Below, in pieces: positions 7,081 to 10,330 of a stretch of 10,330 nt of DNA. The notes beneath the pieces were generated by a model. That model was not told where the DNA came from. It did no database searches and was given only the letters and a program-made list of their open reading frames with translations. The stretch is from Candidatus Treponema faecavium (GTDB lineage: Bacteria; Spirochaetota; Spirochaetia; Treponematales; Treponemataceae): contig DXHG01000127.1 in assembly GCA_019113455.1 (NCBI GenBank), positions 1-10,330 of the forward strand, read 5' to 3'. The position numbers and the translations under genes are program-made. Numbering within the stretch: the stretch's first letter is position 1; every line of letters starts with the position of its first letter.

Positions 7081-7108
7081 ATTACACCCCTCCCGATTAT
7101 TTTGTCAA
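7081..7108 (-). promoter_or_regulatory. Sigma-70-type promoter of the lipocalin-like gene
   Basis: On the minus strand a perfect -35 TTGACA (7108-7103) is followed after 16 bp by TGTAAT (7086-7081), five of six matches to the -10. Transcription would start near 7074 and give a leader of about 44 bases to the ATG at 7030. The stretch beyond it, 7109-7214, shows no gene or clear site. Confidence 0.65.
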
Positions 7109-7214
7109 GAGATTAATATGCGGAAACGGTGATATGCCGTATGTCCGTACGTTTTCCTGTTTTTCACTTTGCGATTCGTACGCCAGGTACACCATTCGGA
7201 ACCGGAGGCTGCGC

Positions 7215-7411
7215 AATTTGCCGATGGCAAAATTTATATTTGCCGTTTATCCGGTAAGAATTTTGCCGATGGCCAGCGGCGCACTTGCCGATTGCAAATT
7301 TTCTGTTTGCCGTCGGCAAATGAAAAATTTGCCGACGGCAAGTGTCTCGCTGGCCGACGGCAAAATTCACTCGGGATAAATGGCAAAATAAAATTTTGCC
7401 ATCGGCAAATA
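7215..7411. repeat. 197-bp inverted repeat made of nine palindromes on a 22-bp pitch
   Basis: Units of the form TTTGCC-nnn-GGCAAA start at 7217, 7239, 7262, 7284, 7306, 7328, 7350, 7373 and 7395. The pitch is 22 bp, or 23 bp at two mirror-placed steps, and short spacers of about 7 bp separate the 15-bp cores. The whole block is also one large palindrome. Arms 7215-7312 and 7314-7411 align without gaps around base 7313, with 78 of 98 positions matching by my hand count. Units at 7239 and 7373 are the most degenerate and mirror each other. A perfect local hairpin, TGGCAAAAT-aaa-ATTTTGCCA, lies at 7381-7401. Weaker units may continue to about 7451. A 22-bp pitch cannot hold one reading frame, so it is not a coding repeat. 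It could be a mobile palindromic element, an operator array or a structured RNA. Confidence 0.85.
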
Positions 7412-7552
7412 ACAACGCTGCCGAACTGCCTGCCGCATATCCGACGGCGTGCTGTTTTTTATACCTGGTGCGGAAAATAAAGCGCGTGTGCTGCTTTTTT
7501 ACGGGAGAATAGTATGGATGCGTATAATATCTATGCGTTTTATTCAGAGGCT

Positions 7553-7583
7553 GATACGTTTGAGGCACAGCCTCAAACGTATC
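7553..7583. terminator. 14-bp perfect hairpin, possible terminator
   Basis: GATACGTTTGAGGC (7553-7566) pairs perfectly with 7570-7583 across a 3-base loop (ACA). It lies 14 bases beyond the stop of the minus-strand 127-aa gene, the right place for its terminator, but no U run follows in that direction. On the plus strand it is followed by GATTTTG. A competing GAGGCT/AGCCTC pair (7547-7552 with 7569-7574) exists. The terminator role is tentative; the structure is certain. Confidence 0.45.
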
Positions 7584-7597
7584 GATTTTGCATCGGT

Positions 7598-7981
7598 TTA
7601 TGCGCGCGCAAAGCCTGCGGCAAAACGGTCCGCAGCGGGAGAAAACGCGGCGCGCTTCTCACCTGAACCGGCGGCGGTATTTCTGATGCGCGCCATCATA
7701 TACCGCAGCAGCTTCATCGCGTCGGCAGTGCTGTCTGCACGCACGCAAAAACCATCGCCGTGTGCGGCAAGCACTGCCTGCTGCAGCGCGGCGTTTCCGC
7801 GCAAATCTTCTGCTTTGCCGCCGTCCGCATACACGACAGGCGCGGCACATTCGTCAATAATCGAAAACAGTCCGGCGCCGCAGGCAGCGGGAATATGCAG
7901 CGTATACATGCCGGCGCGTTCTGAAACTGAAAAATTACCGGCGCTGTACAGCCGGGCTCCGGAAAAAGGAACAAACGTCAT
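7598..7981 (-). CDS. Hypothetical protein, 127 residues
   Basis: I do not recognise this protein. The start at 7981 is well supported: AAGGAGG at 7993-7987 lies five bases before the ATG. The longer in-frame start at 8041 has no such site. The product begins MTFVPFSGARLYSAG, is Ala-rich, has four cysteines and no clear signal peptide or membrane segment, so it is probably cytosolic. Residues about 84-102 form a likely helix (DAMKLLRYMMARIR), and the C-terminal 25 residues look low-complexity and disordered. It lies 129 bp downstream of birA on the same strand. A TATAGT at 8078-8073 could give it its own promoter, though no good -35 was seen. Codon use is like that of the GC-rich neighbours. 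Confidence 0.7.
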   Translation of the reverse strand: MTFVPFSGARLYSAGNFSVSERAGMYTLHIPAACGAGLFSIIDECAAPVVYADGGKAEDLRGNAALQQAVLAAHGDGFCVRADSTADAMKLLRYMMARIRNTAAGSGEKRAAFSPAADRFAAGFARA

Positions 7982-8110
7982 ACAAACCTCCTTACAGCAT
8001 GTTTCGTCTGTTTTTAGTACGCTTGTAATATACCGAAGCAAACCGTCTGTTTCTCAGAATATTCCGCTTAAAACTATAATTATTCCGTCATTTCAGCTAA
8101 AAAACGCGCA

Positions 8111-9205
8111 TTACAGGCTGCCATGCAGGCTCGCCTCTCCCGAATCGAGCGTCATGCGCACGCCGTCGGCGCGCTCCACAATCAGTTCCGCCCCGTCAGT
8201 AACGCCGAGCACCAGAGCCTCAAACGAGGCTCTGTCCGCCTGTGCAAATTCACCGGCGAGCGGGTATATCGTAACCGTTCTGCCGGTCAGCAGCGAACGG
8301 CGGCGGTATTCGCCGAACGCGGCTTCAAGCGCGCCGGGCGCTTCAAGGATACGGAGCAGCTCGCCGATAACAGCGGCGGCAAACCGGCTGCGGTTAAGCG
8401 CGGTTTCCGCGGCACTGCCCAAAAGGGAACCGGCGCGGCCTGCTGTGTCTGCGGGAAAGCCGCCTATCGGGTCCAAAATATTCACGCCGATGCCGATAAC
8501 GGCGCTTTCAATGAGCATTGTTTCCATATTGATCATGCCTTCAGTCAGTATGCCGCAGACTTTTTTTCCGTTATAAAAAACATCGTTGACCCACTTGATC
8601 AGGCACTCCCGCCCGTACAGCGCCGAAGCGGCGCGGCACACCGCAACGGCGGCGCCCGCGGTAATAACGGCAGGCTTTTTAACGCCGCCTGCGGGCGCGT
8701 AGAGCAGGCTCATATACAGTCCGCGCCCGGCAGGAGAATAAAAGCTGCGCCCCTGCCTGCCTTTTCCGGCAGTCTGCGTTTCTGCACAGAACACGTTTTT
8801 ATGCAGCCGCTCCCCGGCGGCGGTAAGCCTGCCGTCTGCGCCGCGGAGCGCCCCGCCCGCGGCGGCAGCTGTTTTTGCCGCCGTGTTTGTCGAGTCTATT
8901 TCACCGAACACATGGATGCGCTGCGCGTCCGGTACGATGTCGTCAGCGCCCGAATACTCGCGCAGATATGAGGCAATCGCGTCCGCATTCAGGATATCGG
9001 GTTCCGCGTCAAGCCGGTAGCCCAGCCCGGAGCTTGCCGCAATCACATAGCCTCTGGCACGCAGCGCGTCTATCGCTTTCCAGACGGCGGCGCGCGATAC
9101 GCCGAGCCTGCCAGCCATTTCTTCCCCCGACATATGGCGCGGAGCGCAGGCTTTGAGCGCGGAGAGCACGGCTGCTGCCGTACCGGTTATCGCGTCTGCC
9201 GTCAT
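8111..9205 (-). CDS. birA: Bifunctional biotin-protein ligase / biotin operon repressor BirA
   Basis: This is a 364-residue BirA with both expected halves. The N-terminal winged helix (about 25-65) has LGVSRAAVWKAIDALRARGY as its recognition region. The ligase core has DSTN (104-107), the biotinyl-AMP loop GKGRQGR (147-153), KWVND (204-208) with the catalytic-type lysine, and GIGVN (238-242). A C-terminal SH3-like domain follows (about 305-360). It joins biotin to the acceptor lysine of carboxylase carrier proteins via biotinyl-AMP, and the winged helix implies repression of biotin genes. It is longer than the E. coli protein (321), partly because of an insert at about 113-137 between DSTN and the GKGRQGR loop. 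The start overlaps the mtnN stop as ATGA, so translation is coupled. Confidence 0.95.
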   Translation of the reverse strand: MTADAITGTAAAVLSALKACAPRHMSGEEMAGRLGVSRAAVWKAIDALRARGYVIAASSGLGYRLDAEPDILNADAIASYLREYSGADDIVPDAQRIHVFGEIDSTNTAAKTAAAAGGALRGADGRLTAAGERLHKNVFCAETQTAGKGRQGRSFYSPAGRGLYMSLLYAPAGGVKKPAVITAGAAVAVCRAASALYGRECLIKWVNDVFYNGKKVCGILTEGMINMETMLIESAVIGIGVNILDPIGGFPADTAGRAGSLLGSAAETALNRSRFAAAVIGELLRILEAPGALEAAFGEYRRRSLLTGRTVTIYPLAGEFAQADRASFEALVLGVTDGAELIVERADGVRMTLDSGEASLHGSL

Positions 9206-9930
9206 GCGCGGTATGCCGCCTCAAGCACTGGAGACTGCACCAGCGCTTCGACAAATGCCGCGGAAAACTCCGCCGCGTTTTTTTCGTTGAACTCGTAGGT
9301 CTCGGACGCGCTGTCGTCCGCGTTATCAGAAATGCAGCGCACAATCACAAACGGAATACCGTTGAGCGCCGCCACGTGGGCAATCGCGGCTCCTTCCATT
9401 TCCACACAGGCGGCGCCGAACTGTTCCAAAAGGCGGCGCTTTGTTTCCGGCGACGTAACAAACACATCGCCAGAAGCGACGCGTCCCTGCACGAGCTTTG
9501 ACGCGCCGCTCATATTCTGCACGCGCACAAACGCCTCCTGCGCCGCCCGTATCAGAAGCTCGTCTGCGCGGAACGCCTGCGGCATTCCCGGCACCGTTCC
9601 CGGCTCATAGCCGAACGCCGTTACGTCAACGTCGTGGTACACCGCATCCGCGGAAATAACCATGTCCATCACGCCAAGACCGTGCCCCACTGCGCCGGCA
9701 ATGCCGGTGTTGACAATGTGTGTTGCATGAAAAAAATCAGCAAGAATCTGCGTGCATATGGCCGCATTTACTTTTCCGATGCCGCTTTTGGCGATAACCG
9801 TCCGCACACCGTGCAGCGTGCCGGAACAGAATTCGATGCCGGCGATGCATTCCGTTTTTTTGTCAGAAAGTTTATTTTTAAGAGTAGCTACTTCAATATC
9901 CATTGCTCCAATCATTCCAATAATTAGCAT
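9202..9930 (-). CDS. mtnN: 5'-methylthioadenosine/S-adenosylhomocysteine nucleosidase
   Basis: This is a 242-residue member of the MTA/SAH nucleosidase (Pfs) family. E13 in GAMDIE, SGIGKVNAA (49-57), VEMEG (176-180) with the ribose-binding glutamates, and SDNAD (201-205) with the catalytic aspartate D205 are all present. It cleaves adenine from methylthioadenosine and S-adenosylhomocysteine in the cytosol, clearing inhibitors of SAM-dependent reactions. AAGGAG at 9943-9938 lies seven bases before the ATG. A TATAAT at 9953-9948 on the minus strand would start transcription at the SD itself, so the real start is probably further upstream. It is the first gene of the pair with birA. No luxS is visible in the window. 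Confidence 0.95.
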   Translation of the reverse strand: MLIIGMIGAMDIEVATLKNKLSDKKTECIAGIEFCSGTLHGVRTVIAKSGIGKVNAAICTQILADFFHATHIVNTGIAGAVGHGLGVMDMVISADAVYHDVDVTAFGYEPGTVPGMPQAFRADELLIRAAQEAFVRVQNMSGASKLVQGRVASGDVFVTSPETKRRLLEQFGAACVEMEGAAIAHVAALNGIPFVIVRCISDNADDSASETYEFNEKNAAEFSAAFVEALVQSPVLEAAYRA

Positions 9931-9987
9931 AAATAAGCTCCTTTTTCATTATATTTCAAAAAAAACGTATCAAATGCGAAATACCTA

Positions 9988-10016
9988 TTGACAAATTCCG
10001 CACGCGTCTATATAGT
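9988..10016 (+). promoter_or_regulatory. Near-consensus plus-strand promoter without a protein gene
   Basis: TTGACA (9988-9993), a 17-bp spacer and TATAGT (10011-10016) make the best promoter match in the window. Transcription would start near 10023 on the plus strand. No plus-strand coding region lies ahead, and genes on both sides are on the minus strand. The hairpin at 10035-10083 begins about 12 bases after the start. Confidence 0.65.
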
Positions 10017-10022
10017 ATACTC

Positions 10023-10084
10023 AAGCAGCAAGAAAAAAGAAACGGGGCGCGTTTTCCTCCTCCTTTAGCGCCCCGTTTCTTTTA
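10023..10084 (+). ncRNA. Candidate small RNA with a C/U-rich terminator loop
   Basis: If the promoter at 9988-10016 is active, the transcript would be about 60 bases: a short A-rich 5' end, a 16-bp stem and a U4 tail. The 17-base loop (10051-10067) contains CCTCCTCCTT, complementary to purine-rich SD sequences. C/U-rich loops are the seed of known SD- or G-tract-binding small RNAs such as Helicobacter RepG and staphylococcal Rsa RNAs. Only the promoter and the hairpin are visible; expression and targets are inference. The same hairpin may simply end the minus-strand gene to the right. Confidence 0.35.
10035..10083. terminator. Strong bidirectional intrinsic terminator hairpin
   Basis: AAAAGAAACGGGGCGC (10035-10050) pairs perfectly over 16 bp with 10068-10083. 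Read on the plus strand it ends in four U. Read on the minus strand it ends in a longer U run (TTTTTTCTT), so it is a good terminator for the gene at the right edge as well. The minus-strand loop reads as AAAGGAGGAGG, an SD-like sequence. Confidence 0.75.
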
Positions 10085-10093
10085 TCCGGACTG

Positions 10094-10147
10094 AAAGAGA
10101 GATACGCATACGGACGGAAAACCCGCCGGTATATATCTCTCTTTTTT
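10094..10147. terminator. Second hairpin in tandem, followed by T6
   Basis: AAAGAGAGATA (10094-10104) pairs with 10134-10144, and an inner, bulged CGG-rich stem (about 10109-10131) closes the middle. Six T (10142-10147) follow on the plus strand, suiting plus-strand termination. On the minus strand it starts directly after the stop codon of the right-edge gene and ends in TCTCTCTTTC, so it may also act for that gene. Confidence 0.6.
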
Positions 10148-10330
10148 ATGTCCGCGCCTGCCGCGCGGCGGCATCGGCCTCATCCCACATATCAAACACC
10201 GCTGCCATGCAGCGTTCCCGCTCGTAAAAAAACGCTCCCATATGCGGCGCGCGCTCAACGGGCATAAGCCGCGTAATCCGGCTGCCGCACGCGCCGTACA
10301 GTTCCTGCGCCATTGCAAACGGAATCAGTA
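10146..10330 (-). CDS. C-terminal end of an unrecognised protein (cut by right edge)
   Basis: An open minus-strand frame enters from the right edge and stops at TAA (10148-10146), giving about 60 residues. It contains ITRLMPVERAPHMGAFFYER and then a helix-like region, MAAVFDMWDEADAAARQAR, at the end. I do not recognise the family. The frame is supported by its GC-rich codon use like the neighbours, continuity to the edge and a hairpin right after the stop. An alternative overlapping frame (10082-10318) is Arg-rich and reads through the hairpins, so it was not chosen. Confidence 0.6.
   Translation of the reverse strand, partial: LIPFAMAQELYGACGSRITRLMPVERAPHMGAFFYERERCMAAVFDMWDEADAAARQART

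Noticed and set aside
7215..7411. CRISPR array
   Set aside because: The units are 15-bp palindromes with about 7-bp spacers, the arms are mirror images, and no cas gene is nearby. Real spacers are longer and unique.
7164..7568. Long frames on both strands through the palindrome array with repeated FADGK-like peptides
   Set aside because: The 22-bp pitch is not a multiple of three, so the similar peptides come from the DNA palindromes in shifting frames. No SD or protein-like composition was seen.
8094..8113. T6 run after the birA stop as an intrinsic terminator
   Set aside because: No stem longer than about four pairs could be drawn immediately before it.
7449..8576. 375-codon plus-strand frame across the 127-aa gene and birA
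   Set aside because: It is Ser/Ala/Arg-rich, crosses two genes and their gap, and looks like an antisense shadow.
8123..8971. 282-codon plus-strand frame opposite birA
   Set aside because: birA is complete with all motifs; this frame has no recognisable domain or SD.

Overview
The window looks like a chromosomal segment of a GC-rich bacterium with compact, mostly minus-strand operons, ATGA stop/start overlaps and clear Shine-Dalgarno (SD) sites. The gene set (cobalamin-binding radical SAM protein, small membrane-anchored NusG domain II protein next to radA, TraB/PrgY-family membrane protein after a TPR protein, BirA with MTA/SAH nucleosidase) suggests an anaerobic host-associated lineage. 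A spirochaete of the Treponema group is my best guess. That is inference from family content, not from a marker gene.

Layout. (1) 1-1598, minus strand: a HAD phosphatase followed, one base after its stop, by a B12-binding radical SAM protein that runs off the left edge. (2) 1599-1736: a short divergent promoter region with a 14-bp direct repeat. (3) 1737-3528, plus strand: NusG domain II protein, then radA. (4) 3491-6102, minus strand: an exported TPR protein and a TraB-family membrane protein, coupled by ATGA; the latter overlaps the 3' end of radA convergently. (5) 6103-7597: an accessory stretch with a 17-bp-stem hairpin, an AT-richer lipocalin-like gene whose N-terminus looks frame-disrupted, a tandem 17-bp repeat in its leader, and a remarkable 197-bp inverted repeat built from nine palindromes on a 22-23 bp pitch. 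(6) 7598-9930, minus strand: an unrecognised 127-aa protein, birA and mtnN (birA and mtnN are ATGA-coupled, in the order mtnN then birA). (7) 9931-10330: a consensus-like plus-strand promoter with no protein gene in front of it, firing into a strong hairpin with a C/U-rich loop (possible small RNA), a second hairpin, and the C-terminal end of an unrecognised minus-strand gene.

The core genes are housekeeping: RadA in recombination, BirA in biotin use and repression, and the nucleosidase in recycling methylthioadenosine and S-adenosylhomocysteine, the latter products of SAM chemistry such as methyl transfer. The novelty is in the non-coding DNA, above all the periodic palindrome array at 7215-7411 and the promoter-hairpin unit at 9988-10084.
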